From assembly GCF_001422245.1 (NCBI RefSeq), contig NZ_LMMM01000004.1, forward strand, positions 194,720-258,719: DNA of 64,000 nucleotides, given 5' to 3'. The notes beneath the pieces were generated by a model. That model was not told where the DNA came from. It saw only the letters and a program-made list of their open reading frames with translations, and ran no database searches. Origin of the DNA: Rhizobium sp. Leaf262 (GTDB lineage: Bacteria; Pseudomonadota; Alphaproteobacteria; Rhizobiales; Rhizobiaceae). This document shows, in pieces, positions 17,235-26,773 of this stretch. A program made the translations under genes and the position numbers. The first letter of the stretch is position 1, and every line of letters begins with the position of its first letter.

Positions 17235-19733
17235 GTGCCAACTTTTTCCCCAAGTCTAGAGAAGGCGCTGCATCAGGCACTGACCTTTGCAAATGAGCGT
17301 CATCATGAATATGCGACGCTCGAGCATCTGTTGCTGGCGCTAATAGAAGACGCCGATGCGGCCGCCGTGATGGGCGCCTGCAACGTCGATCTGGACGCGC
17401 TTCGCAAAACTGTGGTCGATTATGTCGACAACGAACTGTCCAACCTGGTGACGGGTTACGACGAAGATTCCAAGCCTACGTCCGGTTTCCAGCGCGTCAT
17501 TCAGCGTGCTGTCATTCACGTTCAGTCTTCCGGTCGCGAAGAGGTGACTGGCGCCAACGTGCTTGTCGCCATCTTTGCCGAGCGTGAAAGCCACGCGGCC
17601 TATTTCCTGCAGGAGCAGGAGATGACCCGCTACGACGCGGTCAATTACATCTCCCATGGCATCGGCAAGCGTCCGGGTTCCTCCCAGACCCGCACGCCAC
17701 GCGGTGCAGAGGAAAACGAGAACGAAGCCAAGCCTGTGCGCGGCGGTTCCGAGGAAGACAGCTCCGCGCCTAAAAAGCAGCAGGACGCGCTGAAGGCCTA
17801 TTGTGTGAACCTCAACGAAAAGGCCAAGGGTGGAAAGATCGATCCGTTGATCGGTCGTCACGCCGAGGTCAATCGAACCATTCAGGTTCTGTGCCGTCGC
17901 TCCAAGAACAACCCGCTCTACGTCGGTGATCCCGGCGTCGGTAAAACGGCGATTGCCGAAGGTCTGGCCAAGCGCATCGTTGAAGGCAAGGTGCCCGAAG
18001 CGTTGAAGAACGATACGATCTTCTCGCTGGACATGGGTACGCTTTTGGCTGGTACGCGCTATCGCGGTGATTTCGAAGAGCGCTTGAAGCAGGTCGTCAA
18101 AGAACTTGAAGAGTTCCCCGGCGCCGTGCTGTTCATCGACGAGATACACACTGTCATCGGCGCCGGTGCGACATCAGGCGGTGCAATGGATGCATCGAAC
18201 CTTTTGAAGCCCGCCCTGTCTTCCGGCGCAATCCGTTGCATCGGTTCGACCACTTATAAGGAATATCGCCAGTTCTTCGAAAAGGATCGGGCGCTGGTGC
18301 GTCGATTCCAGAAGATCGATGTGAACGAACCTTCCATCGAAGATGCCATCGAAATCATGAAGGGTCTGAAGCCCTATTTCGAGGACTATCATCACCTGCG
18401 CTATACCAACGAAGCCATCAAGGCTGCGGTGGAGCTTTCGGCCCGTTACATCTCCGACCGCAAGCTGCCGGACAAGGCCATCGACGTGATCGATGAGACC
18501 GGTGCGGCACAGATGCTGCTGCCCGCTTCCAAGCGCCGCAAGCTCATCACCGAAAAGGAGATCGAGGTTACGATTGCTACGATGGCGCGTATTCCAGCCA
18601 AGACCGTTTCCAAGGATGACGAGATGGTTCTCGCCAATCTGGAAAAGGAACTGCGCTCGGTTGTTTATGGCCAGGATATCGCTATCGAGGCGCTGTCCAC
18701 CGCCATCAAACTCGCCCGTGCGGGCCTGCGTGAGCCCAACAAGCCGATTGGCTCTTACGTTTTCTCCGGCCCGACGGGCGTGGGCAAGACCGAAGTCGCC
18801 AAGCAGCTGGCCGCTTCGCTCGGCGTGGAAATGCTGCGTTTCGACATGTCGGAATATATGGAGCGCCACACCGTATCGCGTCTCTTGGGTGCACCTCCCG
18901 GCTATGTCGGTTTCGACCAGGGCGGTCTCCTGACAGATGGCGTCGATCAGCATCCGCATTGCGTGGTGCTGCTGGACGAAATCGAAAAGGCGCATCCGGA
19001 CATCTACAACATTCTGTTGCAGGTCATGGACCATGGCTCGCTGACGGACCATAACGGCAAGAAGATCGACTTCCGCAACGTCATTCTGATTATGACGACC
19101 AATGCGGGCGCATCGGAAATGGCAAAGTCGGCCATCGGCTTTGGCTCATCCAAGCGCAGCGGTGAGGATGAAGAGGCACTCAACCGCCTGTTCACGCCTG
19201 AATTCCGTAACCGTCTGGATGCGATCATTCCGTTCTCGCCGCTGCCGACTGCGGTCATCCACAAGGTGGTTCAGAAGTTCGTCATGCAGCTGGAAACGCA
19301 GCTTTCCGAACGCAATGTCACCTTCGACCTGCACGAGGACGCCATCGCATGGCTGTCCGAGAAGGGTTACGATGAGAAAATGGGTGCGCGTCCGCTGGGT
19401 CGCGTCATTCAGGAACACATCAAGAAGCCGCTCGCCAACGAGATACTCTTCGGAAAACTCAAGAAGGGTGGCGTTGTCAGTGTCAGTATCGGCAAAAAGG
19501 AAGACGGCACCCAAAGTCTCAAGCTGGACGTGCTGCCGGAAACGGCTCCCGTGAAGCCAAAGCCCGAGGCTGAGCTGAAGGCGGCGAAGTCTCCCGGCAA
19601 GACCAAGGGCAAGGCAAAGTCTGCCAAGGCTGAAGAGTCTGAAGTCGTGGCTGCGGAGACAGGTAAGGCGGAAGACGAGGCCAAGCCCCGTCGCAAGGCC
19701 AACACCGTGCCAAAGGTGCCGAAAAAGAAGTAA
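17235..19733 (+). CDS. clpA: ATP-dependent Clp protease ATP-binding subunit ClpA
   Basis: An 832-residue AAA+ unfoldase that feeds proteins into ClpP. The N-terminal Clp_N repeats (residues 1-145) bind ClpS. D1 has Walker A GDPGVGKTAI and Walker B VLFIDEIHT; D2 has GPTGVGKTEV and VVLLDEIEKAHPD. The family's C-terminal D2-small domain ends near residue 755. Beyond it lies a tail of roughly 65 residues rich in Lys, Ala and Glu (for example GKTKGKAKSAKAEESE), absent from Escherichia coli ClpA (758 residues). The start is GTG with gagg 8 bp upstream. Confidence 0.97.
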   Translation: MPTFSPSLEKALHQALTFANERHHEYATLEHLLLALIEDADAAAVMGACNVDLDALRKTVVDYVDNELSNLVTGYDEDSKPTSGFQRVIQRAVIHVQSSGREEVTGANVLVAIFAERESHAAYFLQEQEMTRYDAVNYISHGIGKRPGSSQTRTPRGAEENENEAKPVRGGSEEDSSAPKKQQDALKAYCVNLNEKAKGGKIDPLIGRHAEVNRTIQVLCRRSKNNPLYVGDPGVGKTAIAEGLAKRIVEGKVPEALKNDTIFSLDMGTLLAGTRYRGDFEERLKQVVKELEEFPGAVLFIDEIHTVIGAGATSGGAMDASNLLKPALSSGAIRCIGSTTYKEYRQFFEKDRALVRRFQKIDVNEPSIEDAIEIMKGLKPYFEDYHHLRYTNEAIKAAVELSARYISDRKLPDKAIDVIDETGAAQMLLPASKRRKLITEKEIEVTIATMARIPAKTVSKDDEMVLANLEKELRSVVYGQDIAIEALSTAIKLARAGLREPNKPIGSYVFSGPTGVGKTEVAKQLAASLGVEMLRFDMSEYMERHTVSRLLGAPPGYVGFDQGGLLTDGVDQHPHCVVLLDEIEKAHPDIYNILLQVMDHGSLTDHNGKKIDFRNVILIMTTNAGASEMAKSAIGFGSSKRSGEDEEALNRLFTPEFRNRLDAIIPFSPLPTAVIHKVVQKFVMQLETQLSERNVTFDLHEDAIAWLSEKGYDEKMGARPLGRVIQEHIKKPLANEILFGKLKKGGVVSVSIGKKEDGTQSLKLDVLPETAPVKPKPEAELKAAKSPGKTKGKAKSAKAEESEVVAAETGKAEDEAKPRRKANTVPKVPKKK

Positions 19734-19752
19734 GTTGATGTTATGATGCAAT

Positions 19753-19786
19753 AAGTGCCGGGCTTTATGCCCGGCACTTTATTTTG
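19753..19786 (+). terminator. Rho-independent terminator of clpS-clpA
   Basis: The arms aagtgccgggc (19753-19763) and gcccggcactt (19769-19779) form a perfect 11-bp stem around a 5-base loop and are followed by tattttg. It lies 20 bp after the clpA stop. Confidence 0.85.
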
Positions 19787-19804
19787 TCGATACCGGATTT
19801 AAAT

Positions 19805-20560
19805 ATGCCTTCAGACAGTGTTGCGGAGCCTCTTTCCCTCTGGTTTTTTCGAGGCATGAAGGGCATTTTTTCGCTTCCAGCCCTCATTCTCATGACATCC
19901 TTCGTCGGGTTTAGCGCCTTTGCGCTGGAGTCGGGTGTCAGCCGCGGCGAAGCCGTTTTCATGACGCTGACCATCTGGGCACTACCGGCAAAGATGATCC
20001 TGATCGGCGCAATGACGAGCGGCGCGGGACTTGCGACTTGTTTTCTGGTCGTGACGCTGTCCTCCATCCGCATGATGCCCATGGTAGCGTCGATCGTGCC
20101 GGAAATGCGCACCGCGAAAACACCCACTTGGGTGCTGCTGTTTCTCTCGCATTTCGTTGCCATAACCGCCTGGGTCTTCGCCACGCAAAATCTGACCAAG
20201 GTGCCGCGTGAGGCGCGGGTCGCGTGGTTTGCTGGGTTTGGCATGACGCTGACGCTCATCAATGCCGTCATCGTCGGCATCTGCTACGGCGTAGTCGCGG
20301 CATTTCCGCCTGTCGTTGCGGGTGTTCTGTTCTTCCTAACCCCGGTGTATTTCGTTTCGTCCATCTGGGCCTCTGCCCGCCATACGGTGGTGAAAGTGGC
20401 TTTCGTCATCGGTGTGATTGCCGGACCGCTGTTTGCAGTCATCGAGCCGGAGTTCGATATTCTCTACGCTGGTATTGGCGGGGGCACGCTGGCCTATCTG
20501 ATCGACCGTTTCTGGTTCCGCCGCAAGATCGCGCCAGTCATAGAGGAGGGCGAGCCATGA
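19805..20560 (+). CDS. azlC: AzlC family branched-chain amino acid exporter, large subunit
   Basis: A 251-residue inner-membrane protein of the AzlC/YgaZ family. The conserved N-terminal helices read ILMTSFVGFSAFALESGVSR and AVFMTLTIWALPAKMI, then LSSIRMMPMVASIVPEM. With AzlD it forms a branched-chain amino acid exporter. The ATG at 19805 is preferred to an upstream TTG. Its stop overlaps the azlD start (ATGA at 20557-20560). Confidence 0.88.
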   Translation: MPSDSVAEPLSLWFFRGMKGIFSLPALILMTSFVGFSAFALESGVSRGEAVFMTLTIWALPAKMILIGAMTSGAGLATCFLVVTLSSIRMMPMVASIVPEMRTAKTPTWVLLFLSHFVAITAWVFATQNLTKVPREARVAWFAGFGMTLTLINAVIVGICYGVVAAFPPVVAGVLFFLTPVYFVSSIWASARHTVVKVAFVIGVIAGPLFAVIEPEFDILYAGIGGGTLAYLIDRFWFRRKIAPVIEEGEP

Positions 20561-20904
20561 TGAGCGACGCGTGGTGGGCACCCTATCTCTTTATCGCCAT
20601 TGCCGGCTGGCTTGCCACCGATCTCTGGCGCTGGCTCGGCGTCATCGCCGGGAACCGCCTGAAGGAAGGTTCGGAAACGCTGAACTGGGTGAGGGCGGTG
20701 GCCACGGCACTCGTCATGGCGGTGACTGCAAAGCTGATCGTGTTCCCGACGGGGACACTGGAGCATTCGCCGATGTGGTTGCGGGTGGGTGCGGCGGCGT
20801 TGGGGTTTGCGGTGTTTCTACTTGCCCGGCAACGCGTGCTGGTCGGCGTTGTGGTGCCGATTATCCTCCTGGCGGTTGGCCTGCTGGCACTGGACATAAG
20901 GTAA
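20557..20904 (+). CDS. azlD: AzlD family branched-chain amino acid exporter, small subunit
   Basis: A 115-residue membrane protein with about four helices (PYLFIAIAGWLATDLWRWLG; VRAVATALVMAVTAKLIVFP; two more to the C terminus). It matches the small AzlD/YgaH partner and is translationally coupled to azlC by an ATGA overlap, supporting stoichiometric assembly. A gaggaggg site precedes the ATG. Confidence 0.87.
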   Translation: MMSDAWWAPYLFIAIAGWLATDLWRWLGVIAGNRLKEGSETLNWVRAVATALVMAVTAKLIVFPTGTLEHSPMWLRVGAAALGFAVFLLARQRVLVGVVVPIILLAVGLLALDIR

Positions 20905-20970
20905 GAATGGCCGTCGCATTTACGTGAATTTCAGGCTTGGCGTTTATGATCAATCGCAATGGAGAGACCA

Positions 20971-21909
20971 ATGCGATTATTGCCAGCCGAACGCTTTTTC
21001 GCTTCCATCATTGCGCTGATGGCACTGCTGGATGTTTCGCTCATCCTGATAAAGGGTGTGAGCACGGATTGGCGTGGCTATGCACTACCTGCCTGCGGAG
21101 CTCTGGCATTGATTGCCGGTGGTCAATATTATCGCGTTTGTCGTGGTGAGGAGCGCATCGCGCTCGCTCTGATCGCCTCCGGCCTGTTCATCATTTTCAC
21201 GCTGGTGGCATCGATCTTCAACTACATGCTGCTGCCGATCCGCACCGCGCCTTTCGATCTTATGCTCGTAAGTTTCGATGCTCATTTCGGCTATAGCTGG
21301 CCAGACGCGGTCGCGTTGGCAGCGGAATGGCCAACGGTGGCAAGGGCGCTTTTCTTCGTCTATTTCAGCTCTCTGCCTCAGCTCGTTTTCGTCGTCCTGC
21401 TGCTGGGCTTTGCGGGCAAGGCAGACGCCTTGTGGCATTTTCTGTTGACCGGCGTCTTGGGCGTGATGGGTTGCATCGCCATTTGGTTCGTCTTTCCAAC
21501 CTTCGGGCCATCGACGCTCTACACTCTGTCGCCGGAAGTGCTGGCGAAGATAGATCTGGGTGTGACGCCGGAATATGGTGCAGAACTGCTGAGGTTGGGC
21601 CGGGATGGGCCGACCTATATCTCACCGGCTAATGTGCTCGGCCTGATCGGCTTTCCGTCTTTCCACACTGTCATGGCGTGCATGTCGGTCGTGTTTCTGG
21701 CGCGCTTCAAATGGATCATGCCATTCGCAGTGCTTTTAAACATTGCCATGGTGCCAGCCATTCTGGTCCACGGCGGGCACCATCTCAGCGACGTCTTCGG
21801 TGGCATCGTGATGTTCGGTCTTGCCTATCTGTTGGCCGGAAAACTGCTGGTGCGTTTGTCCGCGTCCGGCAGAGGGGAAGCGGACATCAAAGCTTCGCCT
21901 GCACGATAG
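20971..21909 (+). CDS. PAP2-family membrane phosphatase
   Basis: A 312-residue protein with six or more transmembrane helices. Phosphatase signature motifs are in the C-terminal half: IGFPSFHTVMACM with the catalytic His and HGGHHLSDVFGG. This is the PAP2 (PF14378-like) group that includes lipid phosphatases and inositol phosphoceramide synthase relatives. The substrate is probably a membrane lipid phosphate. I chose the ATG at 20971, which has ggaga 6 bp upstream, over the ATG at 20959. Confidence 0.83.
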   Translation: MRLLPAERFFASIIALMALLDVSLILIKGVSTDWRGYALPACGALALIAGGQYYRVCRGEERIALALIASGLFIIFTLVASIFNYMLLPIRTAPFDLMLVSFDAHFGYSWPDAVALAAEWPTVARALFFVYFSSLPQLVFVVLLLGFAGKADALWHFLLTGVLGVMGCIAIWFVFPTFGPSTLYTLSPEVLAKIDLGVTPEYGAELLRLGRDGPTYISPANVLGLIGFPSFHTVMACMSVVFLARFKWIMPFAVLLNIAMVPAILVHGGHHLSDVFGGIVMFGLAYLLAGKLLVRLSASGRGEADIKASPAR

Positions 21910-21955
21910 TTCGGTCGTGGTGGCTCCGAACGTCCGCTCGGAGCCTTGCGCACAA

Positions 21956-22381
21956 TCAGGCCAAAGCAGCCTTGATCTTTTCCGCATGCGCCTTCAGCAC
22001 CTCGCTGTCCGCCATGGCACCGCTATGAGGCTTCAGTGGTTCGCCCTCCTTGCGTGGAACGATGTGAAAATGCAGGTGAAACACCGTCTGGCCTGCTGCA
22101 GGTTCGTTGAACTGCGCGATATAGACACCGTCCGCATCAAAAGCTTCCTTTGCAGCGACTGCGAGCTTCTGGACGACGGCGATGGTTTTGGCGAGAACGG
22201 TTGGATCTGCATCGAGAATGTTGCGTGACCCGGTCTTCGGAATAACCAGCAGATGGCCGGGGGCCTGTGGCATGACATCCATGAAGGCCAGCGTGTCGTC
22301 GTCTTCGTAAACTTTCACCGACGGAATTTCGCCGCGCAGGATTTTGGCGAAGATGTTGTTGGTGTCATAGGCCGATGTCAT
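21956..22381 (-). CDS. HIT family nucleotide hydrolase (HINT-like)
   Basis: A 141-residue histidine-triad protein that hydrolyses nucleotide phosphoramidates or related adducts. Seen are IFAKILRGEIPSVKVYEDD at the N terminus, PQAPGHLLVIPK, and the triad HLHFHIVPR with the nucleophilic His. It is the last gene of a minus-strand run (RidA-GDPD-COG3146-HIT), 26 bp after the COG3146 gene. Confidence 0.93.
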   Translation of the reverse strand: MTSAYDTNNIFAKILRGEIPSVKVYEDDDTLAFMDVMPQAPGHLLVIPKTGSRNILDADPTVLAKTIAVVQKLAVAAKEAFDADGVYIAQFNEPAAGQTVFHLHFHIVPRKEGEPLKPHSGAMADSEVLKAHAEKIKAALA

Positions 22382-22407
22382 GAAATGTCTCCTCGTCTAA
22401 AATTTTG

Positions 22408-23598
22408 TCAGTCGTCATCTTCCGGGCGTTCGCCCTTGCGGAACGGGCTGTGCTCATCGAGATAATCGCTGATCTGCTCGACTTCACTGCGCTCTCGTTC
22501 CAGATAATCGGCAATCGCCCGCCGCAGGCCCGGATGGGTGATGAAGTGGGCGGAATGGGTGGTGACGGGCGTGTAGCCGCGCGCCAGCTTATGCTCGCCC
22601 TGCGCACCAGCTTCGACCCGCTGCAGACCCTTTGCCAGCGCAAAGTCAATGGCTTGATGGTAGCAGACCTCGAAATGCAGAAAGGGGTGGTCTTCGATGC
22701 AGCCCCAGTGCCTGCCATACAGCGCGTCACCGCCGATGAAGTTGATGGCACCGGCGATATATTTGCCTTCGCGCTTTGCCATGACGAGCAGAATGTCGTC
22801 GGCCATGCGCTCGCCGATCAGCGAATAGAACTGTCGGGTGAGGTAGGGTCGGCCCCATTTGCGGCTGCCGGTGTCCATGTAGAAGCGGAAGAACTGGTCC
22901 CAGATGTCTTCGGTCAGATCACTACCTGTCAGCCAGTCGATTTCGATACCGTTTTCGAGTGCCGCGCGGCGTTCCTTTTTCAGGCCCTTGCGCTTGCGCG
23001 ATGACAGCGCATCGAGAAAATCCGCGTGGTCGCGGTAGCCATTGTTGATGAAATGGAACTGCTGGTCGGTGCGAGGAAGGAAGCCTTCGCTCAGCAAAGC
23101 CTCGATGTCGCCATCCGGTGCGAAGGTGACATGGGCCGAGGATACGCCGATTTTCTCGGTAACCTGCCGCAGGCCCGAGGCCAGAACCTGCCGGAAGGCC
23201 GCGTCATCGATTCCGTTGGTCAGAAGTCGTGGCCCGGTCGAGGGTGTGAAGGGCACGGAGCATTGCAGCTTGGGATAATAATTGCCGCCAGCCCGCTCCA
23301 GCGCATCCGCCCATCCATGGTCGAAGACATATTCACCCTGGCTATGGCTCTTCAGATAAGCCGGGATCGCGCCGGTCAGGTGACCTTCGCCGTTTTCGAA
23401 CAGCAAGTGGTGGCCGCGCCAGCCAGTCTTGGCGGTGGCCGATCCGGACTCTTCCATGGATGATAGAAAGGCATGGGATATAAATGGGTTATAATTGTTT
23501 GTTCGCGTAGATTTAGCGGTTCCGGAAAGCCTGTTCCAGCTTTCCGGATCGATGTCCTTGAAGGACGTCGCTACACGAATGGAATATTCATCGCTCAT
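22408..23598 (-). CDS. COG3146/DUF482 family GNAT-fold N-acyltransferase
   Basis: A 396-residue protein of the peptidogalycan biosynthesis/recognition family (two GNAT/FemAB-type folds). Motifs: FISHAFLSSMEESGSA near the N terminus, HHLLFENGEGHLTGAIPAY, FVFDHGWADALERAGGNYY-like segment with YPKLQCSVPFTPSTGPRLL, and GRHWGCIEDHPFLHFEVCYH. Its acceptor is unknown. The start overlaps the GDPD stop by 4 bp (ATGA), so it is translated from the same message. Confidence 0.85.
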   Translation of the reverse strand: MSDEYSIRVATSFKDIDPESWNRLSGTAKSTRTNNYNPFISHAFLSSMEESGSATAKTGWRGHHLLFENGEGHLTGAIPAYLKSHSQGEYVFDHGWADALERAGGNYYPKLQCSVPFTPSTGPRLLTNGIDDAAFRQVLASGLRQVTEKIGVSSAHVTFAPDGDIEALLSEGFLPRTDQQFHFINNGYRDHADFLDALSSRKRKGLKKERRAALENGIEIDWLTGSDLTEDIWDQFFRFYMDTGSRKWGRPYLTRQFYSLIGERMADDILLVMAKREGKYIAGAINFIGGDALYGRHWGCIEDHPFLHFEVCYHQAIDFALAKGLQRVEAGAQGEHKLARGYTPVTTHSAHFITHPGLRRAIADYLERERSEVEQISDYLDEHSPFRKGERPEDDD

Positions 23599-24335
23599 GC
23601 GCTGGCTGTAACGCTTTCCCTTGGGTCGAAACCTTCGAACGTCATCTGGTCAGCATATGTATAGGTGGTCTCACGACCTTTTTCATCCCGCACGGTCCAG
23701 GTAATCACCGGAAGCCCGAGTTTTCTTTGCGCTTCGATAAAGCTGTTGGGCAGATGCGCCCAGGCATAGGAGATGAAATCGAGGCCGATCTGCATGGCGT
23801 CATCATGCTTGAAGAAGTCTTCCGGCTTCGCGCCTTCCGCCGTCAGGCCAAGCGGCCAAGGCGATCCTGCAGCTTTCAGATCCTTCAAAAGGTGATGGTC
23901 GAAGCTCATCAGCGCGACATGACCCTCATAACCCTCCAACACTTCCAGCACGGCCTCGGCAAAGCCGTCATCGACGCCTTCACCTTCGCGGCCCTTGAGT
24001 TCCAGCACGAGCGGAACCTTGCCCGCGCAGAGCTTCAAGAGCTGCTTCAGCGTCGGAATTTTGTCCTTGGTCTGGCCAACCGAGAGCATGCCGAGTTCGC
24101 CCGAGGTCCGCTCGCGCACATCGCCCTTGATGCCGGTGAGGCGTGTCATTTCGTGGTCGTGGAAGATGACGGGAACGCTGTCTGAGGCAAGTTGCAGATC
24201 GCACTCGATGGCAAAACCCGCGTCGATTGCGCGGGAAAAGGCCGTCAGGGTGTTTTCCCAGACGGCTTTGTTCTGGTCATGATAACCGCGATGGGCAATG
24301 GGGTTCGCGGTCAGCCAGGAAAGCTTCAGCGTCAT
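23595..24335 (-). CDS. Glycerophosphodiester phosphodiesterase
   Basis: A 246-residue GDPD-fold enzyme that hydrolyses glycerophosphodiesters to glycerol 3-phosphate and an alcohol. Metal and catalytic residues are in PIAHRGYHD, ENTLTAFSRAIDAG, IECDLQLASDSVPVIFHDHEMTRLTG and LVLELKGREG. It has no signal peptide, so it is probably cytoplasmic and acts in phospholipid turnover. It overlaps RidA by 4 bp upstream and the COG3146 gene by 4 bp downstream. Confidence 0.93.
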   Translation of the reverse strand: MTLKLSWLTANPIAHRGYHDQNKAVWENTLTAFSRAIDAGFAIECDLQLASDSVPVIFHDHEMTRLTGIKGDVRERTSGELGMLSVGQTKDKIPTLKQLLKLCAGKVPLVLELKGREGEGVDDGFAEAVLEVLEGYEGHVALMSFDHHLLKDLKAAGSPWPLGLTAEGAKPEDFFKHDDAMQIGLDFISYAWAHLPNSFIEAQRKLGLPVITWTVRDEKGRETTYTYADQMTFEGFDPRESVTASA

Positions 24336-24802
24336 AGTTCGATTTCCACGATGGCATCGATCTCGACGGCGGCGTTGAAGGGCAGGGAGGCCATGCCAAC
24401 GGCGGCACGGGCGTGTTTGCCGGCATCACCCAGCACATTGGCAATGAGGTTGGACGCGCCGTTTATGACCAGATGCTGTTCGGTGAATTCAGGCACGGAT
24501 GCGACGAAGCCATTTAGCTTCAGCACGCGACGGACTTTCGAGAGATCGCCGTTGAGGGCAGCCTTGACCTGTGCGAGAATGTTGACGGCGCAGAGTTCGG
24601 CAGCGCGCTGGGCGGTCGCAACATCGACATCGCGACCAACATGGCCGGTGACCGCAATCTTGCCGGATTCCATGGGCAATTGACCTGAAATATAAAGCAG
24701 ATTGCCGCTAATGGTGAATGGGACGTAGTTTGCAGCAGGCGCTGCTGCGGCGGGCAGGGTGTAGCCCAGTTCTTTCAGGCGAGCTTCGATGGCATCCGAC
24801 AT
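24332..24802 (-). CDS. RidA family protein (YjgF/YER057c/UK114)
   Basis: A 156-residue RidA-like protein. Members deaminate reactive enamine/imine intermediates. The family core is YVPFTISGNLLYISGQLPME, GDVG-like VGRDVDVATAQRAAELCAVN and VLKLNGFVASVPEFTEQHLV. The ATG at 24802 gives the usual MSDAIEARLKELGY start; the open frame upstream has no family similarity. It heads the coupled operon RidA-GDPD-COG3146-HIT and is divergent from eipB. Confidence 0.9.
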   Translation of the reverse strand: MSDAIEARLKELGYTLPAAAAPAANYVPFTISGNLLYISGQLPMESGKIAVTGHVGRDVDVATAQRAAELCAVNILAQVKAALNGDLSKVRRVLKLNGFVASVPEFTEQHLVINGASNLIANVLGDAGKHARAAVGMASLPFNAAVEIDAIVEIEL

Positions 24803-24917
24803 TTTCGTCTCCGCTTTTGTTGTAAATCTTTCAAAAATCCGGCAGACAGAGCATGATGTCCAAAAGCCGGGCGGTTGCTTGTACAATATGAGCAGTGAGT
24901 CCAACAGGAGATATTGA

Positions 24918-25760
24918 ATGTTTGTCAGGAACCTTGCTGTTGCTTTCGCTTCCGGCGTCGTTTTCGTTCTGCCGGGTGTCGCAAGCGCTGTGCCTGCCAC
25001 CGTTCCCAACCTCATCTCCCACCGCGCCGTCTATGATCTGGAATTGAAGGATGCGTCCGACCGTTCCGGCATCGAGGGAATGACGGGCAGAATGGTCTAT
25101 GAGTTCACCGGCTCTTCCTGCAAAGGCTACAAGACGGATTTCCGTTTCGTGACCCAGATCAGCACCGGCGATACCGTGCGGATGACGGATCAGCAGACGA
25201 CGACGTTCGAGGATGCGGGTTCCAAGAAGTTCACCTTCGAGACCAAGTCGTTTACGGATGACAAACTGGACAAGGAAGTCACTGGGTCCGCAGCCGATTC
25301 GAACGGCACGATGACCGTGGATTTGACAAAACCGGATGCGCGCAAGATCGATTTGGCCGCAGGCGAGTTTCCGACCGAACACATGTTCCAGGTCATCGAG
25401 AATGCCAAGCTCGGCAAACGCATCTTCGAATCGCGCGTGTTCGATGGCTCCGACGATGGCGATGAAAGCCTGATCACCTCGACGCTCGTCGGCAAGCAGC
25501 AGACGCCGGCCGATGGTGACGCGGATGCGGGCAAGGCGGGCGATTTTGCTAAGACGCCGTTCTGGCCGGTGACGATTGCCTACTACAACGACAAGAGCGG
25601 CACCGATTCGCTGCCCATCTATCGCATGTCGTTCAAGCTCTATGAAAACGGCATCACGCGCGACCTGACGATGGACTATGGTGATTTCGTTTTGACGGGC
25701 AAGCTCGCCAAACTCGATATTCTCCAGCCTGAAAGCTGTGAAAACAAGCCGATGCGCTGA
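24918..25760 (+). CDS. eipB: Cell envelope integrity protein EipB (DUF1849), periplasmic
   Basis: A 280-residue exported protein. A signal peptide covers residues about 1-25 (ending GVASAVPA). The mature part is the DUF1849/EipB fold: LISHRAVYDLELKDASDRSG, GMTGRMVYEFTGSSCKGY, and a C-terminal LTMDYGDFVLTGKLAKLD ending in PESCENK. The cysteines in SSCKGY and PESCEN would form the disulphide reported for Brucella EipB, which supports outer-membrane integrity. It lies just upstream of the envelope cluster starting with rpsB. Confidence 0.88.
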   Translation: MFVRNLAVAFASGVVFVLPGVASAVPATVPNLISHRAVYDLELKDASDRSGIEGMTGRMVYEFTGSSCKGYKTDFRFVTQISTGDTVRMTDQQTTTFEDAGSKKFTFETKSFTDDKLDKEVTGSAADSNGTMTVDLTKPDARKIDLAAGEFPTEHMFQVIENAKLGKRIFESRVFDGSDDGDESLITSTLVGKQQTPADGDADAGKAGDFAKTPFWPVTIAYYNDKSGTDSLPIYRMSFKLYENGITRDLTMDYGDFVLTGKLAKLDILQPESCENKPMR

Positions 25761-25955
25761 ACGGCGCGCCACGCGAATTCGTAATTTTCCGCATAATTGC
25801 TTGCATTTCGTTGAAACTGGCTGTATGCGGCACACCATTCCACACGCGAAGCTTGGGATGTTCCGGGAGAAATCCGGATCGTTCCGCCCGGTGGCACCGC
25901 CTCAAAACGGTGCTGTTTGCTTCGCGGGGGTTCAACCGGAAAAGGATAACTAGGC

Positions 25956-26723
25956 ATGGCATTGCCCGATTTCTCTATGCGTCAGCTTCTGGAAGCTGGC
26001 GTTCACTTTGGTCACCAGACACACCGCTGGAACCCAAAGATGAAGCCGTACATCTTCGGCGACCGCAGCAACATTCACATCATCGACTTGGCACAGACAG
26101 TTCCTTTGCTGTCGCGCGCCCTTCAGGTCGTGTCCGACACGGTTGCCCGTGGCGGCCGCGTTCTGTTCGTTGGCACGAAGCGTCAGGCTTCTGAAATCAT
26201 TGCAGACAGCGCAAAGCGCTCCGCTCAGTACTACGTCAACTCGCGTTGGCTCGGCGGCATGATGACCAACTGGAAGACGATTTCGAACTCGATCCAGCGC
26301 CTGCGCAAGGTCGACGAAATCCTCAACTCCGACGCTTCCGGCTACTCCAAGAAAGAGCGCCTGAACCTCGAGCGCGAACGCGAAAAGCTTGAAAAGGCTC
26401 TCGGCGGTATCCGCGATATGGGCGGCGTTCCTGACCTGATGTTCATCATCGACACCAACAAGGAAAAGATCGCGATCGAAGAAGCCAAGCGTCTTGGTAT
26501 TCCAGTCGTTGCCATCATCGACTCGAACTGCGACCCGGACCAGATCGACTACCCGATCCCAGGTAACGACGATGCGTCGCGTGCTATTTCGCTGTATTGC
26601 GACCTGATCGCTCGCGCTGCCATCGACGGTATCGCACGTCAGCAGGGCTCTTCCGGCCGTGACATCGGCGCTTCCGAAGAAGCTCCGATCGAGCCTGCGC
26701 TCGAAGACGAAGCTGGCGCCTGA
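25956..26723 (+). CDS. rpsB: 30S ribosomal protein S2
   Basis: A 255-residue S2 protein of the small ribosomal subunit. Clear family sequence: [53 protein letters not shown] and [19 protein letters not shown]. The C terminus is an acidic tail. The 195-bp leader after eipB contains GC-rich inverted segments (for example tccggg near 25861 and ccgcccgg near 25884) that could be an autoregulatory leader, but I recognise no known motif. An aaaggat site precedes the ATG. Confidence 0.98.
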   Translation: MALPDFSMRQLLEAGVHFGHQTHRWNPKMKPYIFGDRSNIHIIDLAQTVPLLSRALQVVSDTVARGGRVLFVGTKRQASEIIADSAKRSAQYYVNSRWLGGMMTNWKTISNSIQRLRKVDEILNSDASGYSKKERLNLEREREKLEKALGGIRDMGGVPDLMFIIDTNKEKIAIEEAKRLGIPVVAIIDSNCDPDQIDYPIPGNDDASRAISLYCDLIARAAIDGIARQQGSSGRDIGASEEAPIEPALEDEAGA

Positions 26724-26773
26724 TAGTCTGGCTTTTGGCGGCATCTCGGTGCCGCCTTATCAATCAGGATCTG

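Noticed and set aside
24803-25015. N-terminal extension of the RidA protein
   Set aside because: The extra residues do not match the family and run into the divergent eipB promoter region; the ATG at 24802 gives the usual start.
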